The notes under the pieces were generated by a model. The model was given only the letters and a program-made list of their open reading frames with translations, ran no database searches and was not told where the DNA came from. A stretch of 64,000 nucleotides of DNA from Desulfobulbaceae bacterium (GTDB taxonomy: Bacteria > Desulfobacterota > Desulfobulbia > Desulfobulbales > Desulfobulbaceae), in contig JAABPV010000011.1 in assembly GCA_011391865.1 (NCBI GenBank), forward strand, positions 62,001 through 126,000. The letters run 5' to 3'. A program made the position numbers and the translations under genes. Below, one piece after another: positions 29,657-36,941 of this stretch (positions are counted from its first letter, which is position 1; every line of letters begins with the position of its first letter).

Positions 29657-30160
29657 TTAGGGAAGGGTTGCGCTTTCTGCTGCAAGCAGCGCGTCAAGCT
29701 CGGCCCAGAGCGGCTGGCAAAGATGAGGCCGCCAAGCCGCCGTTCTGAATGCGGCCTGCTCGCTGCGGTAGATTTGCAGCAAGTCGAGCCTGCGGTCGGC
29801 AAGGCAGGCGCGGACGTTGGCGAGCCGGTCAGCGGCCTTGACAAGCAGGGCCAGCTCTAAGGCTTCCTGCGCTGCTGCCAACTTCGCATAGGTCTTGGCC
29901 TTGCGCTCCTTCCGGCTGGCTCCTGGCTCATCTGTCAGCAGGGCAACACAAGCTGCCACGTGCGGCCCGAAACGCTGTTCAATCTCGGCACGGGTTGCGG
30001 CTGTGTCTTCCACCGTATCGTGCAGATAAGCGACTGCTACGGCCTCATCGCCGTATGGCACCACCAAGGCCGCGACCGCGTCAAGATGGTACGAATAAGG
30101 GTGGCTGCCATACTGCTGCGCCCCGTGCGCCGCAACAGCAAAGGCGCGGGCTGAGGTCAC
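29657..30160 (-). CDS. HD-domain hydrolase, SpoT/MESH1-like
   Basis: The 167-residue protein has HGAQQYGSHPYSYHLDAVA, then YLHDTVEDT and VKAADRLANVRA. These His/HD/D positions match the single-domain HD_4 family related to the ppGpp hydrolase half of SpoT (MESH1). Cleavage of (p)ppGpp or a related nucleotide is therefore possible but not shown; other HD_4 proteins have unknown substrates. The start overlaps the dnaA stop in ATGA, indicating translation coupled with the replication initiator. Confidence 0.75.
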   Translation of the reverse strand: MTSARAFAVAAHGAQQYGSHPYSYHLDAVAALVVPYGDEAVAVAYLHDTVEDTAATRAEIEQRFGPHVAACVALLTDEPGASRKERKAKTYAKLAAAQEALELALLVKAADRLANVRACLADRRLDLLQIYRSEQAAFRTAAWRPHLCQPLWAELDALLAAESATLP

Positions 30161-31491
30161 TGCTGCACTTCCAGCTTGTCGGTCAGCATCTCCACCTGCT
30201 GGCGGACGCTGCTTTTCTGGACGATGTCACGGCTGACCGTCTTGATGGCGTAGAGCACCGTGGAGTGGTCGCGGTTGTAGAGGCTGCCGATGTTGGCAAG
30301 GGATTCCTCGGTGTACTTGCGGGTGAGGTACATGCCGATCTGGCGGGGGAAGGAGACTGCCTGCTTGCGCGAGCGGGAAAGGAGATCGTCAACAGAGACG
30401 CGGAACTGGCTGCTGACCACGTTGCGGATGGACTCGCCACTGAGGCGTTTGCTCTTCTCCTGCTCCATGCTGACCAAGCCCTCCAGCACCTCGCGCACCA
30501 TGTCCATGTCCGGCTGGGTGTTGCAGAGGCTGGCCTTGGCCCGCAGGCCGAGCAGTGCGCTCTCTATGCGGCGGATGTCGCCCTGCAAATGCTCGGCGAG
30601 CAGATGGACGTGCTCATCACCCAGCGGCAGGCTGCCGAGAGCGGCCTTGTGCCGGATGATCGCTGATCTGGTGCTGTAGTCCGGGGCCTTGATGTCCGTG
30701 ACCAAGCCGGAGGTCATGCGCGAGCGGAAGTCATCGTCCACGCCGCTGAGTGCGCGCGGTGCCACTGCCGAGGTGAGGATGACCCGCTTGCCTGCCTTGA
30801 TCAGGTAATCAAGGATGTTGTTCAGCTCTTCCTGCGTCTTGGTCTTGCCGCTGAGGGTGTGGACATCCTCGATCAGGAGCAGGTCGCAGCCCTGAATGAA
30901 CTTGCCAGAGAACTGCTCCATGCTATTCTCTCGGATGCACTTGACCATCTCGGCAGAGAACTGCTGGGCCGTGAGGTAATGCAGACGGGTCTGCGGCGCG
31001 CTGCGCATGACCTGATGCACCACGGCCTGCGTCAGGTGGCTCTTGCCCAGACCGGTGCCGGAGGTGAGGAAGAGGCTGCTGCCGAAGGACATGTCTGCGT
31101 CGGCGATGGCCCGGCAGGCGGCGCGGGCCATCAGGTTGGACTGGCCCACCATGAACTGCTCAAAGGTGTAGCCCGGATGCAGCGAGCGCACCGAGGCTTT
31201 AAAGGTGCTCATCCCCGGCAGACGGAGCTGGCCAGAGCCGTTCCGCTCCGGCTGCGGTGCAGCGGCGACAGTGAGGGAGACTGCGGGCGGGCTACCGGTC
31301 AAACTGCTTAGGCTGGCCTCAATCAGCTTCAAGTAGCGGTCACGCACCCAGGCGCAGAAGAAGCGGTCTGGGCAGGCGATCTCCAGCACTTGCTTAGTCT
31401 CCCGCACACAGGTGATCGGCGTGATCCAGAGGCTGTACTCGCTGGCTGGCAGGGCAGAGGACAGAGCTTGTTTGACAGTTTCCCAAAGCAT
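30157..31491 (-). CDS. dnaA: Chromosomal replication initiator DnaA
   Basis: The 444-residue protein has the DnaA layout: N-terminal domain (~1-75), short linker, AAA+ core with FMVGQSNLMARAACRAI, Walker A GTGLGKSHL and Walker B LLLIEDVHTL, and the C-terminal box-binding domain SFPRQIGMYLTRKYT followed by NRDHSTVLYAIK. Walker B has IEDV where IDDI is common. Neither dnaN nor rpmH is adjacent, and no cluster of TTATCCACA-like boxes was seen in the 446 bp upstream. It may be the only dnaA or one of two. An HD hydrolase gene overlaps its end. Confidence 0.93.
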   Translation of the reverse strand: MLWETVKQALSSALPASEYSLWITPITCVRETKQVLEIACPDRFFCAWVRDRYLKLIEASLSSLTGSPPAVSLTVAAAPQPERNGSGQLRLPGMSTFKASVRSLHPGYTFEQFMVGQSNLMARAACRAIADADMSFGSSLFLTSGTGLGKSHLTQAVVHQVMRSAPQTRLHYLTAQQFSAEMVKCIRENSMEQFSGKFIQGCDLLLIEDVHTLSGKTKTQEELNNILDYLIKAGKRVILTSAVAPRALSGVDDDFRSRMTSGLVTDIKAPDYSTRSAIIRHKAALGSLPLGDEHVHLLAEHLQGDIRRIESALLGLRAKASLCNTQPDMDMVREVLEGLVSMEQEKSKRLSGESIRNVVSSQFRVSVDDLLSRSRKQAVSFPRQIGMYLTRKYTEESLANIGSLYNRDHSTVLYAIKTVSRDIVQKSSVRQQVEMLTDKLEVQQ

Positions 31492-31937
31492 AGAAGCGGT
31501 TCCGGCGGCAAGAAAGAATGAGGCTGAGGCAAGGCTGCTATTTGTACCTGAAAAGCACTGAGGCCGTCAAAAACGATACAGGCCGATTTGCCTTGGCGCA
31601 GGCCGTTTGCCAAGCCGGACTGCCGCCGCTGGATTATCACCGTCTTGCGTGGCGGAATGCAGGGAAAGCCTGTGGAATGCTGTCCTTTTGTCTGCATCTG
31701 AGACATCCGCTCTCATTTCAGCTCCTTGCCTTGACGCAGCCTGCTTCGCCCTCTGCTTGCCGCCAAAGGAAAGCTCCGCCGCGCTCATCCAATCTCAACT
31801 GTTCTCTGAAAAGCGGCCTTTTCCGCCGCAGCTACGGGTAAAGCCGGACAGATGCCCAACCCCTTGCGCAAGCTGCGGCTGTCTGCTACAAGATAAACAG
31901 AGGCGGCGCACAGCAGGAACATAACAGGAGGGGAGAA
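31492..31937. other. Gene-free spacer between dnaA and TPR gene
   Basis: This divergent intergenic region contains only short frames without ribosome sites. Clear DnaA boxes, palindromes or a tRNA were not seen. It should hold promoters for dnaA (minus) and the TPR gene (plus). Confidence 0.5.
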
Positions 31938-32492
31938 ATGGGACGCGCAATCAGATGGAACATGTTGGCGGGCTGCTTGCTGGCAGCTCTGCTCTGTCCG
32001 GCAGCAGGCTGGACCAAGGCGAATTCTCTGGCAGGAGGGGCGTTCATGCCGCCGACGGCGCATCCGTCCGCCGCTGTGGTCTTGAGCGAGCAGGCCGGGC
32101 GGCTGAAGGCGCAGGGCAGGCTGGACGAGGCGGAAAAGCTCTATCTGCAAGCCTTGGCGGTCTGGACGGCCTCGTTGGGCAAGGATCACCCGGCTGCGGC
32201 AATGGGCTGGAGCAATCTGGCGGAACTCCGCAAGGAGCAGGGACGGCTGGATGAGGCCGAGGTACTGCACCGCCGCGCTTTGGTCTTGTGGGAGAACGCG
32301 TTTGGCGGAGCGCATCCGTCGGTGGGGTTTGGCCTGCGCAATCTCGCCCTGCTGCATGAGACGCAAGGGCGGCTGGCTGAAGCGGACGCAGTCTGCCGCC
32401 GCGCTGAGCATATCCTCACCAACTCGCTTCCGGTCATGCCGGACGAGCTGCTGGCGGACTGCCGCCGCATCCGGCAGCGGCGGACCAAATAG
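31938..32492 (+). CDS. Exported TPR (kinesin light chain type) protein
   Basis: The 184-residue protein has a signal sequence (MLAGCLLAALLCPAAGWTKA within the first 30 residues). Three tetratricopeptide repeats of the kinesin-light-chain kind follow (QGRLDEAEKLYLQALAVWTA, QGRLDEAEVLHRRALVLWEN, QGRLAEADAVCRRAEHILTN). It probably mediates protein contacts in the periplasm. The RBS is AGGAGGGGAG just upstream. A palindrome of the GGGCGGTTCGCGAACCGCCC type begins three bases after the stop. Confidence 0.75.
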   Translation: MGRAIRWNMLAGCLLAALLCPAAGWTKANSLAGGAFMPPTAHPSAAVVLSEQAGRLKAQGRLDEAEKLYLQALAVWTASLGKDHPAAAMGWSNLAELRKEQGRLDEAEVLHRRALVLWENAFGGAHPSVGFGLRNLALLHETQGRLAEADAVCRRAEHILTNSLPVMPDELLADCRRIRQRRTK

Positions 32493-32495
32493 GAA

Positions 32496-32515
32496 GGGCG
32501 GTTCGCGAACCGCCC
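32496..32515. repeat. 20-bp perfect palindrome, second copy of the dispersed family
   Basis: GGGCGGTTCGCGAACCGCCC matches the centre of the palindrome at 16243-16272. It sits between the convergent TPR and HIT genes. Confidence 0.85.
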
Positions 32516-32534
32516 CTGCGGGAGGCACCGCTGG

Positions 32535-32876
32535 TCAGCCTGGCGGCCAGTTCAGGTCGCGTCCGCCGAGAATGTGCATGTGGATGTGAAACACGGTCTG
32601 CCCGGCCTGTGCGCCGTTGTTGAAGACCACGCGGAAGTCCTCGATGCCTTCCTTCTTCGCGGTCTCGCTGCCGATGCGCAGCATCCTACCGATCAGCCGC
32701 TCGTCTTCGGCGGTCACGGCGGCAGGCCCGCTGATGTGTTTCTTGGGAATGACAAGAAAATGCAGCGGCGCGGCGGGACTGATGTCCCGGAACGCCAGCA
32801 GCTCCTCGTCCTCATAGAGCTTGGCCGCAGGAATCTCCCCTCGGACGATCTTGCAGAAAATGCAGTTGTCAGCCAT
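32535..32876 (-). CDS. hinT: HIT-family nucleotide hydrolase (HinT type)
   Basis: The 113-residue protein starts NCIFCKIVRGEIPAAKLYED and ends with the active-site triad HIHMH in VFHIHMHILGGRDLNWPPG. These are HinT hallmarks. It hydrolyses nucleoside phosphoramidates in the cytoplasm. CIFC may bind zinc, as in related members. The RBS GGAG is 6 nt before the ATG. Confidence 0.93.
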   Translation of the reverse strand: MADNCIFCKIVRGEIPAAKLYEDEELLAFRDISPAAPLHFLVIPKKHISGPAAVTAEDERLIGRMLRIGSETAKKEGIEDFRVVFNNGAQAGQTVFHIHMHILGGRDLNWPPG

Positions 32877-32918
32877 ATGCGTTCTCCTGAAAAAGATTAA
32901 AAAGAATGAGCGGGCGGA

Positions 32919-33605
32919 TCAGGGCCTCTTCCCGGCCACAGGCCGCAGCCGCAGAGTCACTGCGCCGTCCTCAGCCCGGATGTCAAGCGGCTCCATGCGC
33001 AGATGCACCTTGGCGGAGCCGATCTCGCCGTTGATCGGCATGATGTTGCGCAGCGGCACCTCGTACTGCTTGCTCAGGCTGTTGAGCAGGGCCAGCAGCG
33101 GCTCATCCGCGTCGCCATTGCCGCGAGCTGAACGCTGAAAGCGGGGCGTGAGCAGCAGTAACTGCTTGGCCGGATCAAAGCGCAGCGCGGTCTCGCAGAC
33201 GACCGGCAGTACCAAGCTGCCCAGCCGTATTTGGATGCTCTGCCCGCCGACATCAGCGTTCATGCTCATGTTGCGGCCTGACAGCTGGCCGCTGATGATG
33301 ATCTGCCCATTGTCCACAGACAGACTGCTGATGGAGTCAAACGTGATTTCGCCTTTGAACTGCTTGCTGGCATCATGCTCTATCGGCAAGGGCAGAAGAC
33401 CGCTCAAAGTGTGGAAGAGGGCGGATTCCGGCAGAACAATCGTCACCGGCTGGGCTTGGGCTTTCGGCTTTTTCGCAGCAGGTTTGGCCTGCGCTGCGGG
33501 CGGCGGATTTTTCGGTGCTCTGGCGGCAGGCTCCGGCGCGGCGGCGGCAAGAGCAGGAAGGCTAATAAAACAGAGCAGAGCGGCGGAACAAAGCAGACGG
33601 GTCAT
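32919..33605 (-). CDS. Exported protein of unknown function
   Basis: The 228-residue protein has a signal peptide (MTRLLCSAALLCFISLPALA), an Ala/Pro/Lys-rich linker (to ~55) and a C-terminal domain. The domain is built of short beta strands (SVDNGQIIISGQLSGRNMSM) with an amphipathic barrel or lipid-binding look. A periplasmic site is likely. I do not recognise the family. It shares the minus strand with the HIT gene downstream (42-bp gap). Confidence 0.65.
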   Translation of the reverse strand: MTRLLCSAALLCFISLPALAAAAPEPAARAPKNPPPAAQAKPAAKKPKAQAQPVTIVLPESALFHTLSGLLPLPIEHDASKQFKGEITFDSISSLSVDNGQIIISGQLSGRNMSMNADVGGQSIQIRLGSLVLPVVCETALRFDPAKQLLLLTPRFQRSARGNGDADEPLLALLNSLSKQYEVPLRNIMPINGEIGSAKVHLRMEPLDIRAEDGAVTLRLRPVAGKRP

Positions 33606-33661
33606 GGCGGCATAGGGTTGATTGCAAGGATGAGCGGCCCTTTCAGCAGGGCCTGCTTATA

Positions 33662-34543
33662 CTAAATACGTTTTGCGCGAATGGCAACTGACCAGACAGC
33701 GATGAGCAGAAAAATGCCCAGCAGCGAGCGCAGGTCGCGTCCGCTGCGGTGGAGATGCCAGTCTGCCAGCAGGACGGTTTGATGATCAAGAAAACGCCCG
33801 CGCACGGACAGCGTGCCGTCCTCTTCGGGCAGGCTGCCGAAGGGAACTTCCAGCTGCAGCGTCTCTCCTGAATATGCAAGGATGCTTTGCTGTTCGGCCT
33901 GATACGGTCTGCGGTCGAATTCAATCCAACGGCCTTTGCGGTTCTCAGCCAGCAGGGTGGCGGCGAAGTGATTGTCCGCCGCCAGCGGGCCGCTGAACAG
34001 GGCGCAAGGCAAGAGCAGATACATCAGCAGAAGCAGCAGGCCCGCGCCCTGCCGCTCTTTGCTGTGGATGAAATGGATTTCCCGCTGCCGGTCCAGCCAA
34101 GCAGCGGCGGGAAAGAGCAGCAGGCCCAGCAGCGCAAGCAGCCGGGACGGCAGTTCTTCCGGCCAGAACAGGGCGAAGCTGGTCAACTGCCAAGAGAACG
34201 GCGCGAAGAGCAGGCTGCCGTTGCCCCATTTGATTTCCAACGGATCGAGCAGCAGGTGCAGGAGGCAGTTCCATGCCAGCAGGAGGAAGATGCGGCGGCT
34301 CTGCGCGGCTTGCAGGCTGAGGGCAGCGGCCAGAAGCAGGCTGAAAAAGAGGCTGGACTGAACAATGGCATAGAGGCGCAGGCTAACCGGATCAGCCCAG
34401 CCTAAGGCCAGCGTGGCCCGCTGAAGAATCCACGGCAGGTCGGGCAGCAGGCAGCCGAGGCCGATCCAGCGGGCATCCGCATCCCGGAACAAGGCTTTGC
34501 TGGCGATGATCTGAACGCCGAAATGGGCGAGGGTGTCGGGCAT
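33662..34543 (-). CDS. Membrane-bound metal-dependent hydrolase (YdjM/DUF457-like)
   Basis: The start at 34543 (MPDTLAHFGVQI) gives 293 residues. The N-terminal motif with His in LAHFGVQI, LGCLLPDLPW, and HLLLDPLEIKWGNGSLLFAP is the pattern of the YdjM/DUF457 family, in which His and Asp residues bind metal near the membrane. Four or more membrane segments follow, then a soluble beta-rich region and a final segment (LLGIFLLIAVWSVAI). Membrane-lipid or cell-wall repair is suspected for this family. Confidence 0.7.
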   Translation of the reverse strand: MPDTLAHFGVQIIASKALFRDADARWIGLGCLLPDLPWILQRATLALGWADPVSLRLYAIVQSSLFFSLLLAAALSLQAAQSRRIFLLLAWNCLLHLLLDPLEIKWGNGSLLFAPFSWQLTSFALFWPEELPSRLLALLGLLLFPAAAWLDRQREIHFIHSKERQGAGLLLLLMYLLLPCALFSGPLAADNHFAATLLAENRKGRWIEFDRRPYQAEQQSILAYSGETLQLEVPFGSLPEEDGTLSVRGRFLDHQTVLLADWHLHRSGRDLRSLLGIFLLIAVWSVAIRAKRI

Positions 34544-34598
34544 GGCGGATTTTCGCACATCGCCGGACTGCCGTCAAGTGCTTCCCGGCATTCAACGC

Positions 34599-34627
34599 TT
34601 GACCATCTGCTGAAATTTCCATAGACT
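34599..34627 (+). promoter_or_regulatory. Sigma-70-type promoter of uppP
   Basis: TTGACC (34599-34604) and TAGACT (34622-34627) are 17 bp apart, 44 bp upstream of the uppP start, which has the RBS AGGAG. Confidence 0.55.
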
Positions 34628-34670
34628 GGCCCCGACTTGCCTTTCAAATCCCCTTTATATAGGAGCCGCC

Positions 34671-35486
34671 ATGACGTTGCTGCAAGCCTTTGTCCTTGGC
34701 CTTGTCCAAGGCCTGACCGAGTTCATCCCCGTGTCCAGCTCCGGCCATTTGGTGCTGGTGCCGCATCTGCTCGGCTGGCATTTCCCAAAAGAGCAGGCTT
34801 TTGTCTTTGATGTGCTGGTGCAGATGGGCACTTTGGTGGCCGTGCTGGTCTATTACCGCCAAGATTTGACCGCAATCACGACGGCCTTCCTGCGCGGCAT
34901 AGCCCGACGGCAGCCCTTTGCTGAAGCCGATGCCCGCATGGGCTGGTGGCTGATTCTCGCCACGCTGCCTGCGGTGGTCATCGGCCTGCTGGGCAAAGAT
35001 TTGATTGAGCAAGCCTTTGCCAGCCCGCAAATGACCGGCGTGTTCCTGCTCTGCACTGCCGGGCTGCTGCTCATCGCCGAGCTGGCGGGCCGCCGCAGCC
35101 GCACACTGAAGGAGATCGGCTGGAAAGACAGCCTTTGGATCGGCTTCTCCCAAGCTCTTGCTCTGCTGCCTGGTTTATCCCGCTCCGGCGCGACTTTGGC
35201 TGGCGGCATGACCCGGCATCTTGACCGCCCCTCAGCCGCCCGCTTTTCCTTCCTGATGTCCGTGCCGGTGATGATCGGGGCTGGCGTGCTGGCGGTCAAG
35301 GATCTCCTCGGCCTGCACAATGTCAGCGAGTTCCTGCCGCCGCTGCTGGTCGGCTTCCTCACCGCAATGATCTCCGGCTACATCGCCATCCGCTGGCTGA
35401 TCAGCTACCTGAGCAGACATGTGCTGGATATATTCACTGGGTACTGTATTGGAATGGGACTTGCGGTGCTGCTCTTCCTCCGCTGA
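34671..35486 (+). CDS. uppP: Undecaprenyl-diphosphatase
   Basis: The 271-residue, highly hydrophobic protein has the two catalytic regions of UppP/BacA: LGLVQGLTEFIPVSSSGHLV near the N-terminus and LLPGLSRSGATLAGGMTRHL. It recycles the undecaprenyl carrier used for peptidoglycan and O-antigen export at the inner membrane. The last 255 bp are also the end of the convergent permease gene on the other strand. An O-antigen ligase lies 1.5 kb away, consistent with envelope polysaccharide work. Confidence 0.95.
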   Translation: MTLLQAFVLGLVQGLTEFIPVSSSGHLVLVPHLLGWHFPKEQAFVFDVLVQMGTLVAVLVYYRQDLTAITTAFLRGIARRQPFAEADARMGWWLILATLPAVVIGLLGKDLIEQAFASPQMTGVFLLCTAGLLLIAELAGRRSRTLKEIGWKDSLWIGFSQALALLPGLSRSGATLAGGMTRHLDRPSAARFSFLMSVPVMIGAGVLAVKDLLGLHNVSEFLPPLLVGFLTAMISGYIAIRWLISYLSRHVLDIFTGYCIGMGLAVLLFLR

Positions 35487-36563
35487 CCTTTGCCCAACAA
35501 GCTCCCCCACCTCCGGCAGGTAGTCGCGGAAGGCGGTGCCATACATCTCCCAGATGGTGATGAACAGCGCGGCGACAATCGGCCCGATGATGATGCCGAG
35601 GATGCCGAAGAGCGCGATGCCGCCAAGGGTGCCGAAGAGCACGAAGAGATCGTGCATCTCGGTGTCCTTGCCCACTAAACGGGGCCGGAGCAGGTTGTCC
35701 AAGTTGCCCGCCACCGCGCCGCAGACGACTGCCAGAATGATCACCCCGGTAAAATCGCCCTTCACTGCAAGGACGATCAAAGCCGGAACCCAGATCGCCG
35801 CCGCGCCGACCGCCGGAATGATGGACAGCATCGCCATCACCGTGCCCCAGAAGGCCGCTCCCTGTATCCCTGCGAAAGCAAAAGCCAGCCCGCACAGCCC
35901 GCCTTGCACGAAGCCGATGATCAGAGTTGATTTCATCGTCGCTCCAGCCACCGAGGTGAAGCGGCGCAGCAGCCGCTCCTCGTCCTCATGCGCCAAGGGC
36001 AGGTAATAAAGAATCTTTCTCAGCAGCAAATTCCCCTCAGTCAGGAAGTAGAACATCACGTAGAGCATGATCACCGCGTTGAACAGGGCGTTCACGGTCA
36101 TCTTGGTGATCGACGAGAGCGAGTTGATCAGCATGGTGGAGATGTTGCCGACCAGCTCGCCCGCCTTAGCGATGATCATGTCCCGGTAGGGTAGGATCTG
36201 CTCGTAGTAGGGGATTTTCTCCGCGTATTTGCTGAGAAGGCCTGGCTCCTTGACAAAGGAATCCACCCACGGCGTGACGGACTGCCCCACATGGATGGCC
36301 TGGCTGACCACCAGCCCGATGAGGAAGCCGAGCGGCACCAAGATCAGGCAGAAGACCCCGGCCACCACAGCGGCGGAGGCCATGTTCTCGCGGCCTTGCA
36401 GATGCTTGGTCAGCCGCCGGTGCAGCGGCGCGGACATAGCCGAAAACAGTCCGGCCATGAAGGTGGCCATGAGGAACTGCCGGATCATGATCAGGAACAG
36501 GGCCGAGATCAGCACGACCATGATCAGGAGGACGATGGTGTTCAGTTTGGGATGTTTCACCAT
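35232..36563 (-). CDS. AI-2E family permease with an extended C-terminus
   Basis: The 443-residue protein has an AI-2E (TqsA/PerM-like) membrane domain over residues ~1-355, with about seven segments and the typical GVIILAVVCGAVAGNLDNLL and ILGIIIGPIVAALFITIWEM. Members export signals, sodium or other small solutes. The remaining ~85 residues are a His/Asp/Glu-rich stretch translated from the antisense strand of uppP, with no sign of conserved protein. The normal stop may have been lost, or the tail may be genuine. Confidence 0.8.
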   Translation of the reverse strand: MVKHPKLNTIVLLIMVVLISALFLIMIRQFLMATFMAGLFSAMSAPLHRRLTKHLQGRENMASAAVVAGVFCLILVPLGFLIGLVVSQAIHVGQSVTPWVDSFVKEPGLLSKYAEKIPYYEQILPYRDMIIAKAGELVGNISTMLINSLSSITKMTVNALFNAVIMLYVMFYFLTEGNLLLRKILYYLPLAHEDEERLLRRFTSVAGATMKSTLIIGFVQGGLCGLAFAFAGIQGAAFWGTVMAMLSIIPAVGAAAIWVPALIVLAVKGDFTGVIILAVVCGAVAGNLDNLLRPRLVGKDTEMHDLFVLFGTLGGIALFGILGIIIGPIVAALFITIWEMYGTAFRDYLPEVGELVGQRSAEEEQHRKSHSNTVPSEYIQHMSAQVADQPADGDVAGDHCGEEADQQRRQELADIVQAEEILDRQHASPDHHRHGHQEGKAGG

Positions 36564-36716
36564 GAAAGACGCGCAGAGCTAAGAAATAAACGGCGGCGGC
36601 GGAGTACCGCTGCCGACAGTTTATAAAAACTGCGCCATGCTGTCAAACAGTTTGCCGTGCCGCCTTCTGTTTAAAAAACAAGCGGTCTTGCCCGCCTCTC
36701 GCTGCTGCTTCAGAAA

Positions 36717-36827
36717 AAGCATCGAGCGATCCTCCTGAAAAGCATCGCTCGATGCCGCAGGAAGCCCTCGCTCGACCCTTTTTCTTCGGTCGCTCGATGC
36801 CGCACTACGAGATCGAGCGATGCTTTT
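36717..36827. repeat. Array of TCGAGCGA / TCGCTCGA words
   Basis: Five units in 111 bp alternate in orientation: GCATCGAGCGATCC, GCATCGCTCGATGC, CCTCGCTCGACC, GGTCGCTCGATGC and GATCGAGCGATGC. The outermost copies can pair over 15 bp (AAAGCATCGAGCGAT at the left, ATCGAGCGATGCTTT at the right are related in part). It fills the divergent gap between the permease and O-antigen ligase genes. Confidence 0.85.
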
Positions 36828-36872
36828 GTCAGGGACAGCCAGTAGACACGTTTGATCCTCGCACAAAAACTG

Positions 36873-36901
36873 TTGACAAGCGCCGCTGTGCGGCATAGGA
36901 T
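36873..36901 (+). promoter_or_regulatory. Sigma-70-type promoter of the O-antigen ligase gene
   Basis: TTGACA (36873-36878) and TAGGAT (36896-36901) are 17 bp apart, 40 bp upstream of the chosen start at 36942. Confidence 0.7.
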
Positions 36902-36941
36902 AGGCAGCTGTCATCTTTTCCTTTTGCAAACATGCCGCGCC

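Noticed and set aside
31492-31937. Replication origin next to dnaA
   Set aside because: No cluster of DnaA boxes or AT-rich unwinding stretch was seen, and dnaN, rpmH and gidA are absent.
31785-32528. Minus-strand frame of ~247 codons over the TPR gene
   Set aside because: The plus strand carries a signal peptide and three regular TPRs; the minus frame has no motif or RBS.
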